Below are positions 44,202 through 52,960 of a DNA stretch of 64,000 nt, one piece after another. Position 1 is the first letter of the stretch. Every line of letters begins with the position of its first letter. The stretch is from Phycisphaerales bacterium (GTDB lineage: Bacteria; Planctomycetota; Phycisphaerae; Phycisphaerales; SM1A02): NCBI GenBank assembly GCA_029246705.1, contig JAQWMQ010000011.1, forward strand, positions 62,001 to 126,000. Reading direction: 5' to 3'. A program made the position numbers and the translations under genes. The notes beneath the pieces were generated by a model. That model was not told where the DNA came from, did no database searches, and worked only from the letters and a program-made list of their open reading frames with translations.

Positions 44202-46051
44202 CCGTACTCACATCATCCATGATCAATGGTCGTGGTCTGGTCGTCTGGACCTTGTGCGCGGGCATTCTTGCATTCTCGGGGTGCGAATCATCCCTCGACA
44301 AGAACCGGTCCGAACTCGACGAACTGCGCAAATCGATCGGCATGATCGACAACCTCGAGTCCGAGAGCGTCATACGTCCGCTCAAGAGTGACCCGGATTC
44401 GCTCACTCGGAATGATGGCGCGCGCATTGAAGACGAACGGCTCGAGAAGCTCGTCAAGATCCTCTCGACCGAGTCCTATCAGGACCTGTCTCTCGCCGAT
44501 TGTCGTTCACTCACCCTGAAAAACAATCTCGATCTTCAGGCTGACTTCATCAACCCGCAGATCGCTCGCCAGCAGGTCCTCGCCCAGCAGGCCAAGTTCG
44601 AGTCGACCTTCAACCTGAGCGTCAATGAAACTCGAACCGTCAGCCCCAACTTCTACGGATCCGGGTCTACCTCGACGTACATCAGTGACTCACTCATCGT
44701 CACGCCTTCGCTCGCCATTCCCCTCCACTCCGGTGGTGTGGTCACGCTCGACTGGTCCTTGTACACCAACGCCTACGATTCGGGTGACTCGCAGACTTCC
44801 AGTTCCAGCGCGCAGAACCAGGTGAGCGTCAGTCTGCAGCAACCACTTCTCCGCAACGCCTGGATGGATTACAACGAAGCGTCGATCGTCCTCGCCCAGG
44901 TGGGTGAGGGTGCCGCCGCCGCCACGACCCAGCTTGCCGTCATCAATTCGCTGGTTCAGACCGAGAGCCTGTACTGGACTCTCTTCCTCGCTTGGGAACG
45001 GCTGAACGTCCAGATCGAGATCTACAAGCGCACCAAGTCGGTACTCGACGATGCCCGCTCGATGGTCGACAAGAAACAGGGTTCGATCTCTTCCGTCTAC
45101 AACTTCGAAGTGACTCTGGCGAGCTCGGTCAGCAATGTGATCGACGCGGAACTCGACCTGCGACTCGCGGGTCGTGCACTCAAGACGCAGATGCAGGATC
45201 CTTCGATCTCCCTCGATTCCTCCTACTCACTCCGACCGACTTCCAAGCCTGTCCTGATCGCCTTCGATTTCGATCGCGACAAGCTGGTCAAGCTGGCCAT
45301 GGAGAACCGGGCTGATCTCCTGCAGATGGAGCTGGATCAGGTTTCCGACGCGGTGAACGTGATGATGGCAGAGAACCAGATGTTGCCCGATCTGAACATC
45401 ATCGCCGGATACAACCTCAACGGGATCAGTGCGCAAAACGCGTCGTTGCGAACCGCGACCAAGGATCTCTACGACGAGAATTCACCCAGCGGGTGGCAGA
45501 TCGGACTCACGGCAAGCGTGCCTCTTGGCAACGAGGCGGCGATCGCCGCCTACCAGGGGGCGCTTCTCATGCGCCTCCAGTCGATCGCGGACATTCGTTC
45601 CCAGGAGATCCTCGTGACCCGGGAGGTCCTCGATTCGGTCGACCGACTCAAGGCGGGGTGGGAACTCATTCTCACCAGTCGTTACCAGGTCGCGGCTGCC
45701 CAGCGAAACGTCGATGCCATGTCGACACTCTTCCAGCTCGGCGAGCGGGCCAGCACCGATCTCGCCAACTCGATCTTCCTTCTTGCCGAGGCGCAGATTC
45801 AATCAGCCAAGTCCGAGGCGGACTACCAGATCAACCTTGCGATACTCGCCAAGTCGGCCGGATGCCTGATGGGACATGCCGGCATCGAGTGGGGTCAGTT
45901 CGCCGATCCAAGCCTGCTCGAGAAGAGTGAAACCATGCCGAAGCCGATCACCGAGGACCTTGCGGATTCGGAACGTGAACGGCTGTCCAACCCGCTCGTC
46001 GTTCCCGGCGATGATGCCCCGGACCAGACCGAACATGGGACGCCTCCATGA
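44198..46051 (+). CDS. TolC-like outer-membrane efflux lipoprotein
   Basis: A 617-residue outer-membrane factor. A signal peptide ends in LAFSGC, a lipobox with Cys about residue 29. Two TolC repeats follow, with long helical stretches alternating with Tyr/Ser-rich strands; typical segments are LADCRSLTLKNNLDLQADFINPQIA, SVSLQQPLLRN and LTASVPLGNEAAIAAYQGALLMRLQ. It would form the exit duct for the HlyD-ABC complex encoded by the same operon. It overlaps both neighbours by four bases (ATGA), so it is co-translated and its job is tied to the lanthipeptide exporter. Many NHLM loci do not include their own TolC. Confidence 0.87.
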   Translation: MTVLTSSMINGRGLVVWTLCAGILAFSGCESSLDKNRSELDELRKSIGMIDNLESESVIRPLKSDPDSLTRNDGARIEDERLEKLVKILSTESYQDLSLADCRSLTLKNNLDLQADFINPQIARQQVLAQQAKFESTFNLSVNETRTVSPNFYGSGSTSTYISDSLIVTPSLAIPLHSGGVVTLDWSLYTNAYDSGDSQTSSSSAQNQVSVSLQQPLLRNAWMDYNEASIVLAQVGEGAAAATTQLAVINSLVQTESLYWTLFLAWERLNVQIEIYKRTKSVLDDARSMVDKKQGSISSVYNFEVTLASSVSNVIDAELDLRLAGRALKTQMQDPSISLDSSYSLRPTSKPVLIAFDFDRDKLVKLAMENRADLLQMELDQVSDAVNVMMAENQMLPDLNIIAGYNLNGISAQNASLRTATKDLYDENSPSGWQIGLTASVPLGNEAAIAAYQGALLMRLQSIADIRSQEILVTREVLDSVDRLKAGWELILTSRYQVAAAQRNVDAMSTLFQLGERASTDLANSIFLLAEAQIQSAKSEADYQINLAILAKSAGCLMGHAGIEWGQFADPSLLEKSETMPKPITEDLADSERERLSNPLVVPGDDAPDQTEHGTPP

Positions 46052-47142
46052 CCGGGGGCGAACCATCCGCTCATGACCCCGAAATCGGTGACTACCTGCG
46101 GAATGCCTTCATGCCGGCGGCGGCTCGTCCACTGCCCGACTTGCCTCTTCCCGAGGAGTCAAACGTGGGCTGCTGGAGGGAATGGCTCGAGATCGAACCC
46201 ACGTCGGAACGACTGGTGAAGTGGCTGCCCCAACTGGCACTGGAGGTCCGTGAGGGTGTCTCGCGATCCACTCAGTACAAGAGCGGGATCCTTGGCGGTG
46301 AGCTCGAACTGCTTCCTGACCCCGCAGGTTTCAGTCTGCATGGTTCCTTCCAGGTGTCGATCGAGGGGCACTGGTCGGGAAACCTGCCGGTCATCACCCT
46401 CACCGATCGTGCCGACTTCGAGCACTTCTTTCAGTGCCTTGGCAACCACGGTGAACCGATTGACATCTCCCCGCAGGCTCACGCATTGATGGTGATCGGT
46501 CTGGTCAGTCCTCGAAAGGTCCATGCCGCCAGGTCACTCTGGGACCAGGGATTGATGAAGGATGATCCGAGGGTTTCGGGTTGCGCGAACTGGTCCGATG
46601 CGATGCGTGCACTGGATTCCCGGGACAAGTGCTTCTTCCGCGACCAGGTCCTCTTGACCCACGTCGATCGTTACGCGGGACTTGATTCCGACCAGGTCGG
46701 TCACGGGCTGACTCCCGAAAGATGGCTCGAGGTCTCCCGTGTCATCCGCTTGAACCATGAGTTCACGCATCATGCCACCAGGAGACTCTTCGAAAACATG
46801 CGGTTGAATCTGCATGACGAGATCATCGCGGACTGCATCGGTTTCCTTGCCGGTCTGGGCTGTTTCGACTCGAACGTCTTTCTCATGGGGCTCGGCATCG
46901 ATCCCGATGGTGGAGCCCGGCCTGACGGAAGAGTCCGAATGTATGTCCGGGGGCTCGGCGAGGACGAGGTTCGCACGGTGTGCGGACTCACGGTTTCCGC
47001 GGCTCGCAATCTCGAAGCGTGGCTCGGTGGCCGAGACAGTCCTGCGGCACCGCAACTCACCAGAGCTCTTGCCCGTCTTTCCCTCGAGGATCTCGCTGGA
47101 TTCGATGCTTCGATGCGAATCGACGCCACCATGGCGGTATGA
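46048..47142 (+). CDS. Unassigned HEXXH (gluzincin-like) protein in the lanthipeptide operon
   Basis: A 364-residue soluble protein with no export signal and no family I recognise. Its clearest feature is LNHEFTHHATRRLF at 235-248: His237-Glu238-x-x-His241 is a zinc-protease motif. A third ligand candidate, Glu258 in LHDEIIADCIG, sits 17 residues after the second His, the spacing and DExxAD context of gluzincins. Cys residues are few. The region before it (130-200) is helical and may bind a peptide. The gene overlaps tolC by four bases and lies 80 bases before lanM, so it most likely acts on the lanthipeptide. It could remove the rest of the leader, trim the product or confer immunity. Confidence 0.72.
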   Translation: MTGGEPSAHDPEIGDYLRNAFMPAAARPLPDLPLPEESNVGCWREWLEIEPTSERLVKWLPQLALEVREGVSRSTQYKSGILGGELELLPDPAGFSLHGSFQVSIEGHWSGNLPVITLTDRADFEHFFQCLGNHGEPIDISPQAHALMVIGLVSPRKVHAARSLWDQGLMKDDPRVSGCANWSDAMRALDSRDKCFFRDQVLLTHVDRYAGLDSDQVGHGLTPERWLEVSRVIRLNHEFTHHATRRLFENMRLNLHDEIIADCIGFLAGLGCFDSNVFLMGLGIDPDGGARPDGRVRMYVRGLGEDEVRTVCGLTVSAARNLEAWLGGRDSPAAPQLTRALARLSLEDLAGFDASMRIDATMAV

Positions 47143-47222
47143 TTTTCTCTCATCAGGATCGCTGTGGCGGAGTATTGCCTCGGTCATGAAAACCGCCATC
47201 GATAGTTCGCCAAGGGAGTGCC

Positions 47223-50200
47223 ATGATGATTCAATCAGATACCGATGTTCGTCTCCAGGATCACGTGATCTCGGAAAGCCTCGGGCTTCCGGAACGTATT
47301 GAGATCTGGAAGACCAGTCCGGAACGATTCGTTGCCGACGAACAACTCGTTGCGAACCGGTTGTCGCGATGGTGTTCCGCGCTCGGGTTCGACAATCTGA
47401 GTGAGCTGTCCCCTCGTCTCGAGTCGATGGGGCTCGATGACTCGAACATGCACTTCATTCTCGGTCGGTTGACATCCGATCCCAGTCCCGAGGACGAATG
47501 TCCCGACTGGTGGTCCGTCTGTCAGGGTGTTCTTGAAGCTCCCGTGCCCGAATCGCTCGATGAAGCCGACTACATCTCGCGCGAGGGTGAGAATAAGATT
47601 CCCTTCGAGCATGCCTTGCAGCCCTGGATCGAGATCGCCACCAGGATGCTCGAAGCAGCCGATCCCCGACTCTTCCGGGGAGTTGATCCCAGCATTATTC
47701 GGGATGAGCAACGTGGCTTGGCCGAGAACCTCGCTACCTGCGCCAGGTCGCTGCTCATGTCGGACTTCGAGAAGTTGAAGATCCAGAACTACAACTCGAA
47801 CGACATCTTCCTCGGAATGATCTCCAACAACGTCCCCGACGCGGTCTATCGCAGCTTCACCCGGAGTATCGTCGAGAATTCCTGGCGCGACTACATGGCG
47901 GGCTATCCAGCGATTGCCCGACTGCTGGGAACCCGTGTTCTCTTCTGGGTGAACACGCTGCACGAATTCCTCGAACGACTTGACGCCGACCATGACCTGC
48001 TCCAGTCCACCTATTCGCCCGACTCTCCGCTCGGGGCATTGGTCAAGGCTGGCCGTGGCATCTCCGACAGCCACAACGGTGGACGAGCCGTGGTCGTCTG
48101 CGTCTTCGAGAACGAATGTCGAATCGTCTACAAGCCTCGGTCGATGTCGATCGACATCGCCTGGCAGAAGACCTGTCGATGGTTGAATGATCGTGGCGGC
48201 ATCGTCGATCCCATCGAGGACATCGAGGTGCTCGACCATGGCAACTACGGTTGGATGAAGTACATCGAGCACCGACCCTGTCGTGACCAGGCCGAGGTGG
48301 CACTCTACTACCGGCGCATGGGTGAGCTGCTCTGCCTCGTCCATCTCTTCCACGGAAACGACTTCCATCTCGAGAACGTCGTCGCTTCGGGCCCCAATCC
48401 GGTCGCGATCGATCTCGAGACGGTCACGGTTGCCGACGTCGAGCAGTCCAACATCAACGAAGGCATGCTGGAATCCCCTGCATACACGGTCTCCAGCCGG
48501 TCGGTGCTGCGTACCTTGCTCCTGCCCATGGCCATGGCCCGGGGTCAGGGAGTACAGAACCTTGGTGCCATCGGAATCATGGTGGACAACAAGCGGGGCG
48601 GTTCCAGCCAGAGGGTCCTCACCGGCGTGAACAGCGACTTCCTCTCCTGGAAGATGATGACCCCGGAGGATGCCAGCAAGATCCCCGACACACTCGACTC
48701 TGCCAATCGTTCTTCGGTCAAACTCGTCGACGGTGGAAAGGTGGTTCCTCAGGATCACCTCGATGATCTCTGTGACGGGTACCGGAATGCCTATGAATCG
48801 CTCATGGGCATCAAGGATGATTTCCTTGGTCCGGAGGGACCGATTGTCCAGTACGCAGGTGTGATGTCTAGATTCCTCAATCGTGCGACCATGGTCTATT
48901 ACCGGCTGCTCATGGAGACGACGATGCCCAAGTACCTCGTTTCGGGCATGGATCGGTGGATTGCAATCGACCGACTGTCGATCGGGTTCAATCCCCCGGA
49001 CGAACGATCAGAGGAGATCACCAGCTACTTCATCAACCAGGAACACGAAGCGCTGTTGCGCGGTGACATTCCCTACTTCTGCGCGATGGCGGATGCGCAC
49101 GATGTCACGACGATCGACTTCCGTGACTGCAGCATTCTGCCGGCCTTGAAACTGAGCATCTTCAATAAGTCAGCGATCCAGTCGATTCATGCACAGTTCG
49201 AAGGCATGTCGGAAGTCGATTGCCAGAGACAGGTGGACTTCATCCATTCCTCCTATCTCACCACGATTTCCACCATGCGCGGGTTCATCCACGGATCCGA
49301 CGATGAAGTGTCCTATGCGGACCCACCTGCCCGTGAACTGAAGGAGGACGAGCTGGCCGATTTCGCTCGCACGATCCTCGACGAGCTCATCGATGAGGCA
49401 CTGGTCGGTGAAGACCGGCAGATGGACTGGCTCGACGTGTCGGTCGATCCGGTCCGTGATTCGTCGAAGATCGTCCCCATGGATCTGGGCCTGTACGCGG
49501 GGCGCGGGGGAATATCGCTCGGTTTCGAACTGGGCTATCGTCGATTTGGTGACCGTCGTTACCTCGATGCGGCATACGGTTCCATCCTTCTGGAATCCAA
49601 GTTCCTGGAGATCTCTCCCGATGGCATGCTGCTTTCACCCAGCGGCGTGATGAACACTCCGGGGTTTCTCCTCTCCGCCTGGCGGTTGGGCGCGTATGAA
49701 GGCTTCGGTCACCTGCGCTCCCAGGTCATCGCACTGATCGGACAATTCGGCCCTCGAGTGATCGAACGCGACCAGGACTGCGACCTGATCGGTGGCTCCG
49801 CGGGCATGATCCTCATCCTCGCGATGATCCTGGAGGATGGTGGCCCGCCTTGTGAGCCCATCATCGAAATGCTGGGAGACCACCTGCTCAGGCATGTCAC
49901 CCAGCAGCACGGTGGTCCCTCCTGGAAGGTGGGTGCGTCACCCATTGCATTGTGCGGGCTTGGTCACGGTTCCGCCGGCATTGCCCTGAGCCTGATGAAG
50001 GCGTGGAAGATCACCGGCAGGGAGGATTTTCGAACGTGTGCGCTTGCGGCGATCGCCTGCGAACACCGGCTTCGCAACGAGGAGAAGATGAACTGGCCCG
50101 ACTTGCGACTGGCGACCGACCTCAACGACATCGACTCGGTCACCTCCTCGAACGGGGCCTGGTGCTTCGGGTATCCCGGCATTGCGGTCGCTCGCGCGGC

Positions 50201-50549
50201 GGTTCTGGAGATCGAGGACGACCCCATCGCGCGTTCGGACTTCGAATTCGCGATGGAGGCGTTTCGCGTGAATCCGTTGACACGCCCCATGGGTCGACCA
50301 CACCTGTGTTGTGGCAGTTTCGGGATCCTGGAGATTCACCGCACGATCGGTGTGCGGATGGGCATCCAGTCGGAGCTGGAGCTCGCCTCCGAGCAGCTGA
50401 AGACCTGCGTTCAGATTCAGAATGATCGTGGCACCTCTATCGGATGCATGGGGCAGGGGCTCTTCCAGGGACTCATGGGTCAGGCCTGGGCCACGATTGC
50501 CGTCGAAGGCAAGGTTCCAAACGTGGGCGAGATTCTGATCCTGAGCTGA
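47223..50549 (+). CDS. lanM: Class II lanthipeptide synthetase LanM with ProcM-like CCG zinc motif
   Basis: A 1108-residue bifunctional enzyme that dehydrates Ser/Thr and then forms thioether rings with Cys. The N-terminal dehydratase (DUF4135, about 150-640) keeps the kinase-like residues: Lys304 (YKPRSMSID), Asp380/His382/Asn385 (NDFHLENVV) and Asp397 (AIDLET). The C-terminal LanC-like cyclase (about 750-1108) has His915 (GLGHGSAG) and zinc ligands Cys981 (GAWCFGYPG), Cys1029 and Cys1030 (HLCCGSFG). In most LanM and LanC proteins the last pair is Cys-His (CHG); Cys-Cys (CCG) is characteristic of the promiscuous ProcM clade. ATG at 47223 or 47226; AAGGGAG stands just upstream. It is the last gene of the operon, and no precursor gene adjoins it. 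Confidence 0.93.
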   Translation: MMIQSDTDVRLQDHVISESLGLPERIEIWKTSPERFVADEQLVANRLSRWCSALGFDNLSELSPRLESMGLDDSNMHFILGRLTSDPSPEDECPDWWSVCQGVLEAPVPESLDEADYISREGENKIPFEHALQPWIEIATRMLEAADPRLFRGVDPSIIRDEQRGLAENLATCARSLLMSDFEKLKIQNYNSNDIFLGMISNNVPDAVYRSFTRSIVENSWRDYMAGYPAIARLLGTRVLFWVNTLHEFLERLDADHDLLQSTYSPDSPLGALVKAGRGISDSHNGGRAVVVCVFENECRIVYKPRSMSIDIAWQKTCRWLNDRGGIVDPIEDIEVLDHGNYGWMKYIEHRPCRDQAEVALYYRRMGELLCLVHLFHGNDFHLENVVASGPNPVAIDLETVTVADVEQSNINEGMLESPAYTVSSRSVLRTLLLPMAMARGQGVQNLGAIGIMVDNKRGGSSQRVLTGVNSDFLSWKMMTPEDASKIPDTLDSANRSSVKLVDGGKVVPQDHLDDLCDGYRNAYESLMGIKDDFLGPEGPIVQYAGVMSRFLNRATMVYYRLLMETTMPKYLVSGMDRWIAIDRLSIGFNPPDERSEEITSYFINQEHEALLRGDIPYFCAMADAHDVTTIDFRDCSILPALKLSIFNKSAIQSIHAQFEGMSEVDCQRQVDFIHSSYLTTISTMRGFIHGSDDEVSYADPPARELKEDELADFARTILDELIDEALVGEDRQMDWLDVSVDPVRDSSKIVPMDLGLYAGRGGISLGFELGYRRFGDRRYLDAAYGSILLESKFLEISPDGMLLSPSGVMNTPGFLLSAWRLGAYEGFGHLRSQVIALIGQFGPRVIERDQDCDLIGGSAGMILILAMILEDGGPPCEPIIEMLGDHLLRHVTQQHGGPSWKVGASPIALCGLGHGSAGIALSLMKAWKITGREDFRTCALAAIACEHRLRNEEKMNWPDLRLATDLNDIDSVTSSNGAWCFGYPGIAVARAAVLEIEDDPIARSDFEFAMEAFRVNPLTRPMGRPHLCCGSFGILEIHRTIGVRMGIQSELELASEQLKTCVQIQNDRGTSIGCMGQGLFQGLMGQAWATIAVEGKVPNVGEILILS

Positions 50550-50580
50550 GCAGAGCTGAGCATGAGCTGAGCATGAGCTC
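50543..50580 (+). repeat. 11-base tandem repeat across the lanM stop codon
   Basis: GAGCTGAGCA, then GAGCTGAGCAT twice, then GAGCTC, run without gaps. The lanM stop codon lies inside the first unit, so the repeat forms the junction between the gene and the decamer array that follows. Confidence 0.75.
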
Positions 50581-50583
50581 ATC

Positions 50584-50650
50584 AAGGACCTACATGGACC
50601 TACATGGACCTACGTGGACCTACGTGGACCTACCACATGGACCTGCATGG
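50584..50650 (+). repeat. 10-base tandem repeat array after lanM
   Basis: Four consecutive decamers, TACATGGACC twice and TACGTGGACC twice (50591-50630), are flanked by partial units (AAGGACC on the left; TACCACATGGACC and TGCATGG on the right). It is a minisatellite-like array and contains no terminator. Confidence 0.8.
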
Positions 50651-50678
50651 TTCGTGGAGGCCGGTTCCGGCTTCTTTC

Positions 50679-51146
50679 TCATGCTCGATCGGCGGGTCTG
50701 CCAAGCTGGCATGCCCCGTCGGATGCCGTTTTCAACTCGAAGGTTTCCTGGGTTCCGTCCGACCATGCGATTCGCAGCTCTCGAATCTCTCCGTCCATGG
50801 AGCTGACCAGGGCTCTGCCCGAGGCGACCGGTGAGACGCTTCCGCGCCCCTGGCTCAGCTCTCGAGGTGCTTCAAGTCGTGCGTACAGCCCACGATGGAG
50901 TCCGATGGATTCGATCATCATCATCGCACCGGGTTGAAGTTCTCGAAGGTCTCTGGCAAGTCGCCAGGACTCGAGGACCGGCTCATCATCTCCAAATCCG
51001 GTCTCTTCGGGCCCGAGCAGGAGATCGTAGTGGGGGAGGGCACCCGCCTGTTCATGCCGGCACAGGGCGATGATCCGCCCTTTGGGGCCGGACCGCTCTG
51101 GTTCCTCGGTGGATGATTCGGGGGAGATCCCTCGTCCTGAGCTCAT
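50679..51146 (-). CDS. LigD 3'-phosphoesterase-like small protein
   Basis: A 155-residue protein. The core, RIIALCRHEQAGALPHYDLLL then ESWRLARDL, GLHRGLYARLEAPR and SQGRGSVSPVASGRALV, follows the layout of the LigD N-terminal (3'-phosphoesterase, PF13298-like) domain: an H-x(n)-HYD metal/phosphate segment, an xSWRL strand and an RG-x-V turn. Small stand-alone versions occur in planctomycetes. In LigD the domain trims 3' ends in end joining; whether this divergent one keeps activity is unclear, and no Ku or ligase gene is near. It is convergent with lanM, with the repeat array between. Confidence 0.6.
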   Translation of the reverse strand: MSSGRGISPESSTEEPERSGPKGRIIALCRHEQAGALPHYDLLLGPEETGFGDDEPVLESWRLARDLRELQPGAMMMIESIGLHRGLYARLEAPRELSQGRGSVSPVASGRALVSSMDGEIRELRIAWSDGTQETFELKTASDGACQLGRPADRA

Positions 51147-51212
51147 GTCGATATCATCGCCGATCAGCTGGCGAATGTCCCCCCCGAAGTCCCGTACCTG
51201 GAGTGATCGTCA

Positions 51213-51890
51213 ATGCGTTCAGCTCGATCCAACATCCTGCGTTCCTTCCTCCTGTTCGGATTCCTCCCCATGGTCGTCATGGCCTGCGCAACCCCGCAGA
51301 CCCCGCTGGTGGTCCTCGAACAGAAGGCCGAGCATGAATACGACTACAAGCGGTGGGAGAAGGCGTCCGAATACTATGCGGAGATCGTCGAACGCGATCC
51401 CGGCAACAAGATGGCCCAGTTCCAGTACGGAGTGAGCCTGATGAAGTCGGGTGCGTACTCCAAGGCCGAAGGTCCGCTGCTCACCGCACATGCCCTCGAT
51501 CCCGGCAACGACGACATCGTCATCGCACTGGCAGAGGTCATGGACCATCTCGGCGAGCACACCAAGCTCTTCGCGATGCTGAAGGATCGTGCCGCTGACA
51601 ACCGAAGCTCCGCCATCTGGATGGTGGTGGTCGATTACTCGGAAAAGCGCGACGACTATGATTCCGCCCTCGAAGCGGTTCGCAACGCCTGCGCCGTCGA
51701 CAACGGCGAAGACGCACGCCCCTACTACCGTGCAGCGGTCCTGCTCGGGAAGATCGGCCAGTCGGACGAGGCGATTCGTCGTCTGCGCCAGGCCTATGCC
51801 ATCGACCCGAACAACGAAGAGGTCAATGCCCTGTTGGTCGAATACGGTGAAGTGCCCGGCCCGACACTCGGTCTTGCTCCCGGGCGCTGA
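51213..51890 (+). CDS. TPR-repeat lipoprotein
   Basis: A 225-residue exported protein. The signal peptide ends in VVMACATP, a lipobox-like site (Cys about residue 25). The mature part is made of four or five tetratricopeptide repeats (YKRWEKASEYYAEIVERDPGN, GAYSKAEGPLLTAHALDPGN, GQSDEAIRRLRQAYAIDPNN). It probably scaffolds an envelope complex, though no partner is indicated. GGAG stands eight bases before the start. The ArsR-methyltransferase gene follows after 29 bases, likely on the same transcript. Confidence 0.82.
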   Translation: MRSARSNILRSFLLFGFLPMVVMACATPQTPLVVLEQKAEHEYDYKRWEKASEYYAEIVERDPGNKMAQFQYGVSLMKSGAYSKAEGPLLTAHALDPGNDDIVIALAEVMDHLGEHTKLFAMLKDRAADNRSSAIWMVVVDYSEKRDDYDSALEAVRNACAVDNGEDARPYYRAAVLLGKIGQSDEAIRRLRQAYAIDPNNEEVNALLVEYGEVPGPTLGLAPGR

Positions 51891-51919
51891 GCCCCCCATG
51901 AAAGGGATCTGACCGGGCG

Positions 51920-52870
51920 ATGGCGACGACGGCATCGAATGCAAACGGTGAGGACTGGCTCGCACGCCTGGCAGCGCTGAGTGATCGTTCCAGGGTGCGC
52001 ATCATGCGTGTCCTGGAGCAGGAGGAACTCGGTGTCGGGGAGCTTTCGCGGGTCATGGGCATGCCCCAGTCGACCGTGAGTCGCCACCTGAAGCCGTTGT
52101 ACGAACTGAACCTGGTCAGCAAGCGCAGTGAGGGCACGGCCAGCCTGTATCGACTGAATGTCTCCAAGCCCGCCGACGTGAGCCTGTGGCAGGCCACCAT
52201 CAGTCAGCTGGGTGATGCGGAGGATTTCAGGGATGACGCCTCCCGGATGCGGCAGGTGCTTCTCGAGCGACGGGCTGACAGTCGCAGTTTCTTCGGGCGG
52301 GTCGGTGGCGAGTGGCAGTCGATTCGCAGGGATCTCTTCGGGTTCGGTTTCAGCGACGATGCCCTGCTTGGCCTCCTGCCCGCGGACTGGACGGTTGCCG
52401 ACCTCGGTTGCGGGACCGGCGATGCCTCGGAGCGTCTCGCCCCGGTGGTACGCAGTGTCTATGCGATCGATCGAGAACCGGCGATGATCGCTGCTGCCCG
52501 AAGACGGTTGGACGGTTTCAAGAACATCCAGTTCCTGGAAGCCGACCTCCTGGATCTCCCGCTCGATTCGAGAACAGTCGATGTCTCGGTGCTCATGCTC
52601 GTACTGCATCATCACGATGACCCTGCCGGAGTCATCGCGGAAGCCGCCCGCATCCTGGTACCCGGCGGACGAATCCTGCTGGTGGACATGGTCGCTCACG
52701 AGCGGACCGAGTTCGCGGATGAGATGGGGCATCGCCATCTCGGCTTCACCCGGGAGACGGTCGAGGCCTGGGCGTCATCCTGCGGTCTCAAGCTCCGCGG
52801 GCATCGTCGACTCCGACCCTCGACCCAGGGCCGTGGCCCTGCGCTCTTCGCCGCCATTCTCTCGGGTTGA
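51920..52870 (+). CDS. ArsR-family regulator fused to a SAM-dependent methyltransferase
   Basis: A 316-residue fusion. Residues ~10-90 form an ArsR winged helix (RLAALSDRSRVRIMRVLEQEELGVGELSRVMGMPQSTVSRHLKPL), without the Cys metal-binding motif of metal sensors. Residues ~130-316 form a class I methyltransferase with SAM-binding VADLGCGTGD and the VLMLVLHHHDDPAGVIAEAAR segment. Regulators of this kind in several phyla sit beside methionine-cycle genes, and ArsR-type SahR proteins respond to S-adenosylhomocysteine. Here adenosylhomocysteinase is encoded 1.9 kb away behind two inverted repeats. It may therefore sense SAM/SAH and control ahcY; that is inference. A strong terminator follows. Confidence 0.85.
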   Translation: MATTASNANGEDWLARLAALSDRSRVRIMRVLEQEELGVGELSRVMGMPQSTVSRHLKPLYELNLVSKRSEGTASLYRLNVSKPADVSLWQATISQLGDAEDFRDDASRMRQVLLERRADSRSFFGRVGGEWQSIRRDLFGFGFSDDALLGLLPADWTVADLGCGTGDASERLAPVVRSVYAIDREPAMIAAARRRLDGFKNIQFLEADLLDLPLDSRTVDVSVLMLVLHHHDDPAGVIAEAARILVPGGRILLVDMVAHERTEFADEMGHRHLGFTRETVEAWASSCGLKLRGHRRLRPSTQGRGPALFAAILSG

Positions 52871-52899
52871 GTCGTCGCAAGAACACCTTCACGCATGAA

Positions 52900-52928
52900 A
52901 AAAGCCCCGTCCGATGGACGGGGCTTTT
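52900..52928. terminator. Bidirectional rho-independent terminator
   Basis: AAAAGCCCCGTC (52900-52911) pairs with GACGGGGCTTTT (52917-52928) around a CGATG loop. With A-runs on one side and T-runs on the other it can end both the convergent ArsR-methyltransferase and metal-site protein genes. Confidence 0.92.
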
Positions 52929-52960
52929 CATCATGGTTTGATCCCATCGGTACCCGGACT

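Noticed and set aside
47187-47302. Short ORF overlapping the lanM start (MKTAIDSSPRECHDDS...), considered as a precursor
   Set aside because: It overlaps lanM by 80 bases in another frame, has no leader-type motif and its Shine-Dalgarno spacing is poor.
50604-50937. Plus-strand ORFs through the decamer repeats (MDLHGPTWTYVDLP-like) as small peptides
   Set aside because: The coding pattern simply reflects the repeat; the rest is antisense to the LigD-like gene and has no conserved composition.
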